Position numbers and translations under genes: made by a program. A stretch of 13,704 nucleotides of DNA. It comes from Microbacteriaceae bacterium (GTDB lineage: Bacteria > Actinomycetota > Actinomycetes > Actinomycetales > Microbacteriaceae). The notes under the pieces are model-generated. The model made no database searches. It saw nothing but the letters and a program-made list of their open reading frames with translations, and was not told the origin of the DNA. Shown in pieces: positions 1 to 8,318 of the stretch. Location: positions 1 to 13,704 of the forward strand of contig JAPOHQ010000021.1 in NCBI GenBank assembly GCA_029979375.1, written 5' to 3'. The number at the start of each line of letters is the position of its first letter. The first letter of the stretch is position 1.

Positions 1-627
1 TTCCCACTTTCCGAGCTGTTCCTTGCAACCCATCTCCTGGAGCAGAAGTGAGATGCCCTCGCCATCGCGAACAACCACTCTGAATACGCTTCGGACCTCT
101 CTAGCCTTTGCGTTTACGCCGAGGCGCCTGGCGACACCGACCAGTGCCATTGCGGACTCGTTGCCCGGTGCTGTCACCTCGAGCGACGTTGACCTACCAG
201 GGTCAGTCAGCGTTCCATGGGCTAAGAATGCACCGCGCCAGATTGCCCTTGCCTCATCCATGGTTGAGGAAACGAGGGTGGCGGGGAGTCCTCGAACCGG
301 CCTGCCCCGATTGTCTATCAGCCCGGTCTGGCGCGCCAAAAGCTCACCCTCTCGGAGCACGCGAATCTGATATCCACTGTTCTTCCGAAGGCCACCGGCA
401 GCAACAACACTCAACTCCGCCTGAATACCGAAGAGTTCGGCAATAGAACGAGTGATTCTTCGGGCAAGGGTTGCGGAGTCCAACTCCACCTCAATCGCAA
501 TGCGTCCTGATATCAGGTGCAAACCCCCGCAGAATCTCAGAATAGTAGCCAGCTCAGCAGCCCGAACCTGGCCGTTGCCAACCGGAACCCTGGCCAACTC
601 CTCTTTGATTGCCTGTGTTAGCGCCAT
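1..627 (-). CDS. whiA: WhiA-family DNA-binding regulator, 3' end cut off by the window edge
   Basis: WhiA is a DNA-binding transcription factor. In Streptomyces it controls sporulation septation, and in non-sporulating Gram-positives it influences cell division and chromosome segregation. The 209 codons present start at ATG (base 627) and read MALTQAIKEELARV, followed by LRFCGGLHLISGR, an RQTGLIDNRGRPVRGLP block (about residues 99-115), WRGAFLAHGTLTDPGRS and a GVARRLGVNAKAREV block. All of these closely resemble actinobacterial WhiA. The visible part covers the N-terminal domain and the LAGLIDADG-like core. The C-terminal helix-turn-helix (family length about 320-330 residues) lies outside the window. 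The ATG overlaps the rapZ stop by one base (TAATG) and has a good Shine-Dalgarno (GGGGAG) about 6 bases upstream inside rapZ, so the two are probably translationally coupled. No frameshift or stop is seen up to the edge. Confidence 0.95.
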   Translation of the reverse strand, partial: MALTQAIKEELARVPVGNGQVRAAELATILRFCGGLHLISGRIAIEVELDSATLARRITRSIAELFGIQAELSVVAAGGLRKNSGYQIRVLREGELLARQTGLIDNRGRPVRGLPATLVSSTMDEARAIWRGAFLAHGTLTDPGRSTSLEVTAPGNESAMALVGVARRLGVNAKAREVRSVFRVVVRDGEGISLLLQEMGCKEQLGKWE

Positions 628-1499
628 TACTCTCTCCCCAAGTCTCGGTGGGAGATTGCAATGGTGACATCTTCTTTCTCCCCGAGTCGCCGTGCGATCT
701 CGTTCGCCAGAGCCACAGAACGGTGCTTACCGCCGGTGCAGCCGATTGCGATGGTTGCAAAACGTTTGTTTTCACTGCGGTAGCCATCAAGCACGGTCCC
801 TAGGGCCGCTGTGTAGTTGTCTAGAAATACGCCGACTCCAGGCTGGGCCATCACGTAGTGAGATACCTCAGCGTCATTACCTGTTTTGGAGCGGAGCTCC
901 TCTTGCCAGTGCGGGTTGGCAATGAAGCGGGCATCTGCCACCAGGTCGGCATCAACCGGGATTCCATACTTGAAACCGAAGCTCATGATGTTGACCTTCA
1001 GGGTGTTGGCATTGGTTGCGAATGCCTCTGCAACCCGATTGGTCAGTTGGTGAACGTTGGTCTCCGAGGTGTCAAAGACAATGTCGGCGCTCTCCCTGAG
1101 CCCGACTAACTCGCTGCGCTCCTTGGAGATCCCGTCTAGGACGGTGCCATCGGCCTGAAGCGGGTGGGGCCTGCGGACTGACTCAAACCTCTTTACCAGT
1201 GCCGCGTCGGTTGCCTCCAGGAAAAGCACCCGCACCGCGATGTCTCGGGCACGCAGTTCAGCGATTCGCGACTGCAACTCGGTAAAGAACTCTCCGCCGC
1301 GCACATCCGTAATTACGGCAATCTTCGGGAGTCGCGCCTTGCTCAGTGAAAAGAGGTCACTGATTGGTCCAAGCATTTGCGGGGGTAGGTTGTCGATGAC
1401 ATACCAACCCTGGTCCTCTAGGGCATTTCCGACGGTTGAACGACCCGCGCCAGACATTCCAGTTACTACAAGTAACTCTGGCTTTCTAGCGTCGTCCAT
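627..1499 (-). CDS. rapZ: RapZ/YvcJ-family nucleotide-binding protein
   Basis: This 290-residue protein is of normal length for the RapZ (YvcJ) P-loop family. In E. coli RapZ is an RNase E adaptor that controls glucosamine-6-phosphate synthase through small RNAs. In Gram-positives the protein binds and hydrolyses ATP/GTP and its target is poorly defined, so the E. coli role should not be carried over. Visible motifs are a Walker A GMSGAGRS at residues 14-21 (Arg in place of the usual Lys, as I recall for other actinobacterial members), VIDNLPP at 34-40, a Walker B-like AVITDVRGGEFF at 61-72, SFGFKYGIP at 173-181, the C-terminal IGCTGGKHRSV at 252-262 and a terminal SHRDLGRE. The start is ATG with GGGGAG very close upstream (2 bases). 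It lies 25 bases after uvrC and overlaps whiA by one base. The yvcK gene normally found next to it is absent. Confidence 0.95.
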   Translation of the reverse strand: MDDARKPELLVVTGMSGAGRSTVGNALEDQGWYVIDNLPPQMLGPISDLFSLSKARLPKIAVITDVRGGEFFTELQSRIAELRARDIAVRVLFLEATDAALVKRFESVRRPHPLQADGTVLDGISKERSELVGLRESADIVFDTSETNVHQLTNRVAEAFATNANTLKVNIMSFGFKYGIPVDADLVADARFIANPHWQEELRSKTGNDAEVSHYVMAQPGVGVFLDNYTAALGTVLDGYRSENKRFATIAIGCTGGKHRSVALANEIARRLGEKEDVTIAISHRDLGRE

Positions 1500-1524
1500 T
1501 TCTCCCCTGATAGTCGTAACAAGG

Positions 1525-3402
1525 TTAGTCCTTCGGCGTGTCGCCCGCAGGCCCTTGGGGAAAATCTTCCAGAAACTTCTTGATCTGCTCGGCCAATTGC
1601 ATGCTTAATCCGGGAAGGGTTGCTATTTCCTCGGCACTCGCCAATCTGATTCGCTTCAATGAGCCAAACTTGCGCAGCAGCAGCCGCACCTTGCGCTCCC
1701 CCAGCCCTGGGACCTCAAGAAGCGTGCTTGCGATGCCCTTCGAGCGCTTGGAGCGCTGAGCCGTGATGGCAAAACGGTGAGCCTCATCTCGAATCCGCTG
1801 CAACAGAAACAGCTCCTCGCTGGTCCGAGGGAAGATAACCGGAAAGTCGCTCGAGGTTGTGTAGACCTCCTCGAGGCGCTTAGCGAGGGTTGCCACCGTT
1901 ATTCCCGCCACCCCGCTATCTCGAAGCGCTCGCTTCGCGGCATTTCGTTGAGGAATACCACCGTCAATCAAGAGCAGCGAGGGTCGATAAGAAAACTTCT
2001 CGCTGGCATCTTCCTCGCTTAGATACTTAAGTCGCCTAAACAAAACCTGGTAAATCGACTCGGTGTCATCCTGGGTCTCGAGGTTGAATCGTCGATAGTG
2101 GTCCTTTTTAGGCAGGCCATCCTCGAAGACCACCATTGAACCCACGACTCCCGTGCCACCAAGGTGTGAGATGTCGAAACATTCGATCCGAAGTGGTGCC
2201 AGGTCCATCCCCAAACCCTTTTGAATACCCGCAAGTGCGTCAGCGCGGGCAATGAAGTCTGCGCTGCGCTTGAGTTTGTAGCTTTGGAGGGCGTGGGCAG
2301 CGTTCTTGTTGGCCGTGTTAATCAGTGCAGCCTTTTCTCCGCGCTGCGGAACAGCAATCGCTACCGAGGCACCCCTAATCTCCTTGAGCCACCCCTCAAG
2401 GGAGGCTCGATTGCTAGGCAAGTCCGGAACAAAGACCTGCTTTGGGACCTCAACCGCCTCTGCCTTCTCGAGCGGCGCATACAGCTGGTTTACGAGGTAT
2501 TCGACCAACTCAGCATTTGTGCGATCTAGTTCGAGGTCCACGACAAGCGAGCGATTACCTCGGATTCGGCCTCCCCTGACTATGAAGATAGATACTGCAG
2601 CACTCAGCTCGTCTCTTGCGATGCCGATGAAATCTGCATTGGTCTGATCGCTCAGCACCACAGTGGACTTCTCCAAGACCTTGCTGAGGGCTTCGATGTC
2701 ATCCCTGAGGTGGGCAGCGAGCTCAAAGTTTTCCGAGTCTGAAGCCGCCTGCATCTTGCTCTTCAGGGATGTCAAATGAGCCTCGCTACCGGATGCGACA
2801 AAGTCACCAAGACGTTTTGCTAAAGCTTTGTGCTCGCCTTTATCGATGCGCTCAACGCAGGGAGCCGAGCACTTGCCGATGTCCGCAAGCAAGCAGGGCC
2901 GGCCCTGGCGCTTTGCCCGATCGTATATTCCTCTCGAACAGCTCCGGACCGGATAGACCTTCAGAAGCGTGTCCAGCGTCTCTCGGATGGCCCAGGCCTG
3001 GGTGTAGGGGCCAAAGTATTTGACCCCCCTCAGCTCTCGGTTGCGAGTTATGAAAGCTCTTGGAACATCCTCTGCCATCGAAATTGCCAGGTAGGGATAG
3101 GACTTATCGTCACGAAAGCGAACATTGAAGGGTGGGTCAAACTCCTTGATCCACATGAATTCGAGCTGCAGGGCGTCATACTCGGTGTCGACAATCGTCC
3201 ACTTAACGTCAGCTGCGGCGAGCAGCATTCGCTGGGTTCGCTCGTGGAGCTTTTCCAACGGCCCAAAGTAGCTCGTTAGTCGTGCCTTGAGGTTCTTAGC
3301 CTTGCCTACATAAAGCACCCGCTGTGAGGCGTCCAGGAAGCGATACACCCCCGGTTGGGTGGGAATCTCAGAGGTCTTGGGTCGAAAGCTGAGCTTCGAC
3401 AT
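1525..3402 (-). CDS. uvrC: UvrABC system protein C (excinuclease subunit)
   Basis: UvrC makes both incisions around the lesion after UvrB has been loaded on damaged DNA. The 625 residues contain, in order: an N-terminal GIY-YIG nuclease domain for the 3' cut (PGVYRFLDASQRVLYVGKAKNLKARLTSYF region, about residues 17-46); four cysteines C155, C170, C178 and C182, corresponding to the cluster-binding cysteines of E. coli UvrC; a UVR domain at about 211-246 that binds UvrB; an RNase H-like domain for the 5' cut with FDISH (D410, H413), LLIDGG (D480) and RDEAHRFAI (H542); and a helix-hairpin-helix region at about 563-612 (EVPGLGERKVRLLLRKFGSL). All catalytic motifs look intact. The ATG is 2 bases after the uvrA stop, with GGAG about 11 bases upstream inside uvrA, so co-translation with uvrA is likely. 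Confidence 0.98.
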   Translation of the reverse strand: MSKLSFRPKTSEIPTQPGVYRFLDASQRVLYVGKAKNLKARLTSYFGPLEKLHERTQRMLLAAADVKWTIVDTEYDALQLEFMWIKEFDPPFNVRFRDDKSYPYLAISMAEDVPRAFITRNRELRGVKYFGPYTQAWAIRETLDTLLKVYPVRSCSRGIYDRAKRQGRPCLLADIGKCSAPCVERIDKGEHKALAKRLGDFVASGSEAHLTSLKSKMQAASDSENFELAAHLRDDIEALSKVLEKSTVVLSDQTNADFIGIARDELSAAVSIFIVRGGRIRGNRSLVVDLELDRTNAELVEYLVNQLYAPLEKAEAVEVPKQVFVPDLPSNRASLEGWLKEIRGASVAIAVPQRGEKAALINTANKNAAHALQSYKLKRSADFIARADALAGIQKGLGMDLAPLRIECFDISHLGGTGVVGSMVVFEDGLPKKDHYRRFNLETQDDTESIYQVLFRRLKYLSEEDASEKFSYRPSLLLIDGGIPQRNAAKRALRDSGVAGITVATLAKRLEEVYTTSSDFPVIFPRTSEELFLLQRIRDEAHRFAITAQRSKRSKGIASTLLEVPGLGERKVRLLLRKFGSLKRIRLASAEEIATLPGLSMQLAEQIKKFLEDFPQGPAGDTPKD

Positions 3403-3404
3403 TT

Positions 3405-6248
3405 CTAGAGCATCTCCGCAAGGAACTTGCCGGTGTGGCTGGTCTTGCTCTTGGCAACAGCTTCGGGGGTGCCGTTGGCAACAACCTGACCACCGCCAGA
3501 ACCACCCTCGGGTCCGAGGTCAATCACCCAGTCAGCGCAGCGGATGACGTCGAGGTTGTGTTCGATGACAATTACGGTGTTTCCCTTATCAACCAATCCG
3601 TTGAGCACGAGCAAGAGTTTGCGAACGTCCTCGAAGTGCAAACCTGTCGTTGGCTCGTCTAAAACGTATATGGTCTTGCCAGTCGACCTTCGCTGTAGTT
3701 CCGTCGCAAGCTTCACACGCTGCGCCTCACCGCCGGAGAGGGTTGTGGCGCTTTGCCCAAGGGTTACGTATCCGAGCCCCACATCCACTAGCGTCTTTAG
3801 ATAGCGAGAGATCGACCCAACCGGTTCGAAGAACTCTGCCGCCTCGCTGATTGGCATGTTTAGGACATCGCCGATCGATTTTCCCTTGTATTTCACCTGC
3901 AGGGTCTCACGGTTATAGCGAGCTCCCTTGCAGTCCTCACAGGTGACATAGACATCGGGCAGGAAGTTCATCTCTATCCGAATGGTCCCATCTCCGGCGC
4001 AGGTCTCGCAGCGACCACCCTTGACGTTGAATGAGAAGCGCCCCTGAAGATAGCCCCGCACCTTGGCCTCTGGCGTCTCGGCGAACAACTTTCGGACATG
4101 GTCGAAGACGCCGGTGTAGGTAGCCGGGTTAGACCTCGGCGTCCTTCCAATCGGTGCCTGGTCGACGTGAACCACCTTGTCCAAATGCTCGAGGCCCTCC
4201 ACTCTCACGTGTCTTCCGGGAACGCCTTTGGCGCCATTCAGCTTGTTTGCCAACACCTCGTAGAGCACGTCGTTGACAAGTGAGGACTTGCCGGAGCCGC
4301 TGACCCCGGTAACTGCGGTCATGACCCCGAGGGGGAACTCGACGTCCACGTTCTTGAGGTTGTTCTCCTTGGCTCCAACAACCTTCACGACTCGGCCGTC
4401 ACTCTTCCGGCGCTTCTGGGGAGTCTCGATCTTCAGCCTCCCGGAGAGATATTCGCCGGTTACCGAATTGGGATTCTTTTTGATTGCTGCGTAGGACCCC
4501 GAGTGGACGACCTCGCCGCCGTGGGCTCCTGCTCCCGGGCCAATGTCCACGAGCCAATCCGCTGCTCGAATGGTGTCCTCATCGTGCTCGACAACGATCA
4601 GCGTGTTACCAAGATCACGAAGCTTGATCAGGGTCTCGATCAGACGGCGATTGTCGCGCTGGTGCAGTCCAATCGAGGGCTCATCCAAGACGTAGAGAAC
4701 GCCGGTCAGTCCGGCTCCAATTTGTGTGGCCAGTCGAATTCGCTGGGCCTCACCGCCTGAGAGCGAACCAGCACTTCTTTCAAGTGACAGGTAGTCGAGT
4801 CCCACCGCCAACAGGAAGTCGAGCCTCGCCCGGATCTCCCTCAGAACCTGCGCAGCGATGGTTTGCTCTCTCTTGGTCAGTTTGAGAGATTCGAAGAAGT
4901 CGTGCGCGTCGCCAAGGGACAATACCGAGACCTGATGAATCGACTTGCCATGGACCTTGACCGCCAACACCTCTGGTCTTAGCCGGGCACCCTCACAGGC
5001 CGGGCAGGGCACCTCGCGGAGGAACTCGGCCCACTTCCCTCTAGCCCAGTCTGAATCGGATTCGTGATAGCGCCGCTCAACATAGGCAAGCACTCCTTCA
5101 AAACCTGAGGTGTAGCGCATTTCGCGTCCATACTTGGAACGCCAGCGAACCTGGACCTCGAAGTTGTTGCCGCTAAGAACCGCGGCCTGAATCTCCTCGC
5201 CAAGCTCTTCCCAAGGGGTGTCAAGCGAGAATCCCAAATCGTCGGCAAGACCCTGAATTAGTCGAACGAAGTAGGAGTAGAGCCCCTTGCCCTGAGTCGA
5301 CCAGGGAAGGATCACTCCCTCTTTGATTGAGTTAGCCGGGTCACCGATAACCAGCTCTGCATCGACGGCCATCTTGGTGCCCAGTCCGGTGCACTCTGGG
5401 CAGGCCCCAAAAGGAGCATTGAAGGAAAAGGTTCTGGGTTCAATCTCGGTCAGCACAATCTCGTGCTCGTTGGGGCAGCTGAGTTTTTCGGAGAAGGTCC
5501 TGGTCTTCTTCTCATCAACGAGATCAACAACCACCTTGCCATCGGCAAGTTTGAGCGCGGTCTCAATCGAATCAGTGATTCGACTGACGGCGTCTGGTTT
5601 CGCGACTAGCCGATCGACAACAACCGAAATGTCATGCTTGAAGCTCTTTTTGAGGGGCTTAGCCTCGGCCAGCACCACGGTTTCGCCGTCCACAACAGCG
5701 CGGGCATACCCTTGCGCCTGAAGGGAAGCGAATAGGTCCGCAAACTCACCCTTTTTCTGCTGAATGATGGGGGCCAGCAGCTGGAACCTGGTGCCCTCCG
5801 GCATCTCTAGCAGTTGATCGACGATGGCCTGTGGGGTTTGTCTTGAGATCTGCTCGCCACACTCCGGGCAGTGAGGTATACCTATTCGGGACCAGAGAAG
5901 TCGCAGGTAATCGTGAATCTCAGTGATCGTGCCCACCGTTGACCTGGGGTTCCGGTTCGTGGACTTTTGGTCAATCGAAACTGCCGGAGACAGTCCCTCA
6001 ATGAAGTCGACGTCTGGGCGATCGACCTGACCAAGGAACTGCCTTGCATAAGCACTTAGCGACTCGACATAGCGCCGCTGACCCTCGGCAAAGATGGTGT
6101 CAAAGGCCAAAGAGGATTTTCCAGAGCCACTAAGGCCGGTGAAGACGATGAGTGAATCGCGAGGAAGTTCGAGGCTGAGATTCTTGAGGTTGTGAACCCG
6201 AGCTCCCTTTATTGACAGCTTAGGGCTGTTTGGGCTCTCGATAATCAC
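3405..6248 (-). CDS. uvrA: UvrABC system protein A (damage-sensing ABC ATPase)
   Basis: UvrA is the dimeric ABC ATPase that scans DNA for bulky lesions and loads UvrB. The 947 residues hold two ATPase modules: Walker A GLSGSGKSS at 38-46 and GVSGSGKSS at 648-656, signatures LSGGEAQR at 496-503 and 837-844, and Walker B YVLDEPSIGLH and YVLDEPTTGLH. Zinc ligands are C747/C750/C770/C773 in the essential C-terminal module. The N-terminal site reads C258-x3-H262 ... C283-x2-C286, a Cys3His form. The start is GTG at base 6248: the same frame reaches the uvrB stop codon only four codons upstream, and no other start lies before the first Walker A motif. No convincing Shine-Dalgarno precedes it, which suggests translation depends on ribosomes finishing uvrB. 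Length and motifs are those of an intact UvrA. Confidence 0.98.
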   Translation of the reverse strand: MIIESPNSPKLSIKGARVHNLKNLSLELPRDSLIVFTGLSGSGKSSLAFDTIFAEGQRRYVESLSAYARQFLGQVDRPDVDFIEGLSPAVSIDQKSTNRNPRSTVGTITEIHDYLRLLWSRIGIPHCPECGEQISRQTPQAIVDQLLEMPEGTRFQLLAPIIQQKKGEFADLFASLQAQGYARAVVDGETVVLAEAKPLKKSFKHDISVVVDRLVAKPDAVSRITDSIETALKLADGKVVVDLVDEKKTRTFSEKLSCPNEHEIVLTEIEPRTFSFNAPFGACPECTGLGTKMAVDAELVIGDPANSIKEGVILPWSTQGKGLYSYFVRLIQGLADDLGFSLDTPWEELGEEIQAAVLSGNNFEVQVRWRSKYGREMRYTSGFEGVLAYVERRYHESDSDWARGKWAEFLREVPCPACEGARLRPEVLAVKVHGKSIHQVSVLSLGDAHDFFESLKLTKREQTIAAQVLREIRARLDFLLAVGLDYLSLERSAGSLSGGEAQRIRLATQIGAGLTGVLYVLDEPSIGLHQRDNRRLIETLIKLRDLGNTLIVVEHDEDTIRAADWLVDIGPGAGAHGGEVVHSGSYAAIKKNPNSVTGEYLSGRLKIETPQKRRKSDGRVVKVVGAKENNLKNVDVEFPLGVMTAVTGVSGSGKSSLVNDVLYEVLANKLNGAKGVPGRHVRVEGLEHLDKVVHVDQAPIGRTPRSNPATYTGVFDHVRKLFAETPEAKVRGYLQGRFSFNVKGGRCETCAGDGTIRIEMNFLPDVYVTCEDCKGARYNRETLQVKYKGKSIGDVLNMPISEAAEFFEPVGSISRYLKTLVDVGLGYVTLGQSATTLSGGEAQRVKLATELQRRSTGKTIYVLDEPTTGLHFEDVRKLLLVLNGLVDKGNTVIVIEHNLDVIRCADWVIDLGPEGGSGGGQVVANGTPEAVAKSKTSHTGKFLAEML

Positions 6249-6257
6249 CTGAGAAGT

Positions 6258-8318
6258 CTATGCATGTCCCGCTTGGTCAAGGTGCCGCAGCTCGCGCTTG
6301 AGTTCGGCAATCTCGTCTCGGATGCGCGCAGCCAACTCAAATTTCAGTTCGGCTGCCGCCGCCTTCATCTGGGCGTCTAGGTCCACAAGCGTTTCAATTA
6401 GCTGGTCCCTTCCGGCCTTGCCGATGTCCTTGCGACCCCGCATCGGGGTCGACGCCACCTTCCGCTTCGGTTCCTTGCGCAGCTGATCCATCAGGGTCTC
6501 GGTGTCAAGCTCCTCCCTGACAAGGACATCGGTGATGTCCGCAATCTTCTTGCGCAGCGGCTGGGGATCAATGCCTCTTTCCCGATTGAACTCGATCTGC
6601 AGCTCGCGCCTTCGGTTGGTCTCGTCGATGGCCCTTCGCATTGAGGCGGTGACCTTGTCGGCATACATGTGAACCTCACCCCCAACGTTTCGCGCGGCAC
6701 GACCTATGGTTTGAATCAGCGAGGTGGTAGAGCGCAAGAAGCCCTCCTTGTCGGCATCCAGAATGGAAACCAGCGAAACCTCGGGTAGGTCTAGTCCCTC
6801 CCTCAGGAGGTTGATTCCGACCAAGACATCAAAGAGGCCCTGCCTTAGTTCGCGCAGCAGCTCGACGCGTCTTAGCGTGTCGACATCGGAGTGGAGATAG
6901 CGCACCCGCACCCCCATCTCGGTGAAGTATTCGGTTACTTCCTCGGCAAGCCTCTTGGTGAGGGTAGTGACCAGAACGCGTTCGTTGCGCTCGGTTCGGA
7001 GTTTGATCTCTTCCAGCAGGTCATCAATCTGGCCCTTAGAAGGTTTCACCACCACCTTGGGGTCGACCAGACCGGTTGGGCGAATGATCTGCTCAACAAC
7101 CCCATCCGAGAGGTTCAGTTCGTATTCGGCCGGGGTTGCGGAAAGGTAGACGGTCTGCCCGGTGCGCTCCAGGAACTCCTCAAATCGCAGTGGCCTGTTG
7201 TCCAGCGCTGAGGGCAAACGGAAGCCGTGCTCGACCAAAGTGCGCTTTCGCGAAGAGTCCCCGTTGTACATCGCCCGTACCTGGGGCACTGTCACATGCG
7301 ACTCATCGATGACGGTCAGGAAGTCCTCTGGGAAGTAGTCCAACAGGCAGGCAGGTGGCTCACCGAGCGCGCGCCCATCGATGTGCCTCGAGTAGTTCTC
7401 AATCCCGGAGCAGAAGCCGAGCTCGCGAATCATTTCGAGGTCAAAGGTGGTGCGCATTTTGATTCGCTGGGCCTCCAGAAGCTTCCCTTGCTGCTCAAAC
7501 TCCCGATAGCGTGTCTCGAGCTCCTCCTCAATCGCCTCGATAGCAGCCGCCATGCGCTCGGCGGGCGCCACGTAGTAGGAGGCTGGATAGATCGCAACGG
7601 AGTCGCGCTCCATCATGATTTCGCCGGTTAGAGGGTGGATGCGGTAAATCTTCTCAATCTCATCGCCGAAGAACTCAATTCGTGTAGCCTCTTCGTCGTA
7701 GACCGCAATTACCTCGAGGGTGTCGCCCTTGACCCGAAAATTGCCTCGAGTGAATTCGACATCATTCCGCTGATACTGGATGTTTACCAAGGCCCTAATG
7801 AGCTCATCGCGATCAATCCGCTGTCCAACCCTGAGCGGCAGCGATTGCGCGAGGTACTCTTTGGGAGCGCCCAACCCGTAGATGCATGAAACGGTTGCGA
7901 CGACAATGACATCTCGCCGCGATAGCAAAGACATCGTTGCCGAGTAGCGCAGCCGCTCCACTTCCTCGTTAATCGTCGAGTCTTTCTCGATGAAGGTGTC
8001 AGTTTGCGGAACGTAAGCTTCGGGTTGGTAGTAGTCGTAATAGCTAACGAAATACTCAACGGCATTCTCGGGAAACAGCTCACGCAGCTCGCTTGCCAGC
8101 TGGGCCGCGAGGGTCTTGTTGTGGGCGATAACTAGCGTGGGTCGTTGAAGCCGTTCAATCAACCATGCTGTGGTCGCAGACTTGCCGGTTCCGGTCGCAC
8201 CGAGCAGAACGACATCGCGTTCGCCTGCCCTGAGGCGCTCCTCGAGCTCGGCTATGGCCTTCGGCTGGTCACCGGATGGCTGATAGTCACTGACGACCTT
8301 GAAGCTGGTTTCCTCCAC
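6258..8318 (-). CDS. uvrB: UvrABC system protein B (DNA helicase-like subunit)
   Basis: UvrB is loaded on damaged DNA by UvrA, verifies the lesion and recruits UvrC and later the repair polymerase. The 686 residues show the superfamily 2 helicase set: SDYQPSGDQPKAI at 10-22, Walker A GATGTGKS at 40-47, the damage-probing beta-hairpin around 93-113 (YYDYYQPEAYVPQTDTFIEK), DESH at 338-341, YLSATP at 391-396, the REGLDLPE region at 506-513 and QTIGRAARN at 536-544. A C-terminal UVR domain at about 640-675 contacts UvrC. The start is GTG. Its first base is the last base of the coaE stop (TAGTG), and no other start codon occurs in frame before an upstream stop at about base 8351. The purine stretch CGGGGCG upstream is a weak ribosome-binding site, so coupling to coaE is likely. 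The gene ends in TAG, 9 bases before uvrA. Confidence 0.98.
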   Translation of the reverse strand: MEETSFKVVSDYQPSGDQPKAIAELEERLRAGERDVVLLGATGTGKSATTAWLIERLQRPTLVIAHNKTLAAQLASELRELFPENAVEYFVSYYDYYQPEAYVPQTDTFIEKDSTINEEVERLRYSATMSLLSRRDVIVVATVSCIYGLGAPKEYLAQSLPLRVGQRIDRDELIRALVNIQYQRNDVEFTRGNFRVKGDTLEVIAVYDEEATRIEFFGDEIEKIYRIHPLTGEIMMERDSVAIYPASYYVAPAERMAAAIEAIEEELETRYREFEQQGKLLEAQRIKMRTTFDLEMIRELGFCSGIENYSRHIDGRALGEPPACLLDYFPEDFLTVIDESHVTVPQVRAMYNGDSSRKRTLVEHGFRLPSALDNRPLRFEEFLERTGQTVYLSATPAEYELNLSDGVVEQIIRPTGLVDPKVVVKPSKGQIDDLLEEIKLRTERNERVLVTTLTKRLAEEVTEYFTEMGVRVRYLHSDVDTLRRVELLRELRQGLFDVLVGINLLREGLDLPEVSLVSILDADKEGFLRSTTSLIQTIGRAARNVGGEVHMYADKVTASMRRAIDETNRRRELQIEFNRERGIDPQPLRKKIADITDVLVREELDTETLMDQLRKEPKRKVASTPMRGRKDIGKAGRDQLIETLVDLDAQMKAAAAELKFELAARIRDEIAELKRELRHLDQAGHA

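Noticed and set aside
2830..3279. Open frame of 149 codons on the plus strand inside uvrC
   Set aside because: It is antisense to a clear UvrC domain, has no recognisable motif and no good ribosome-binding site; it is a coding shadow. The same applies to plus-strand frames at 5323-5721, 7227-7631 and 9444-9854.
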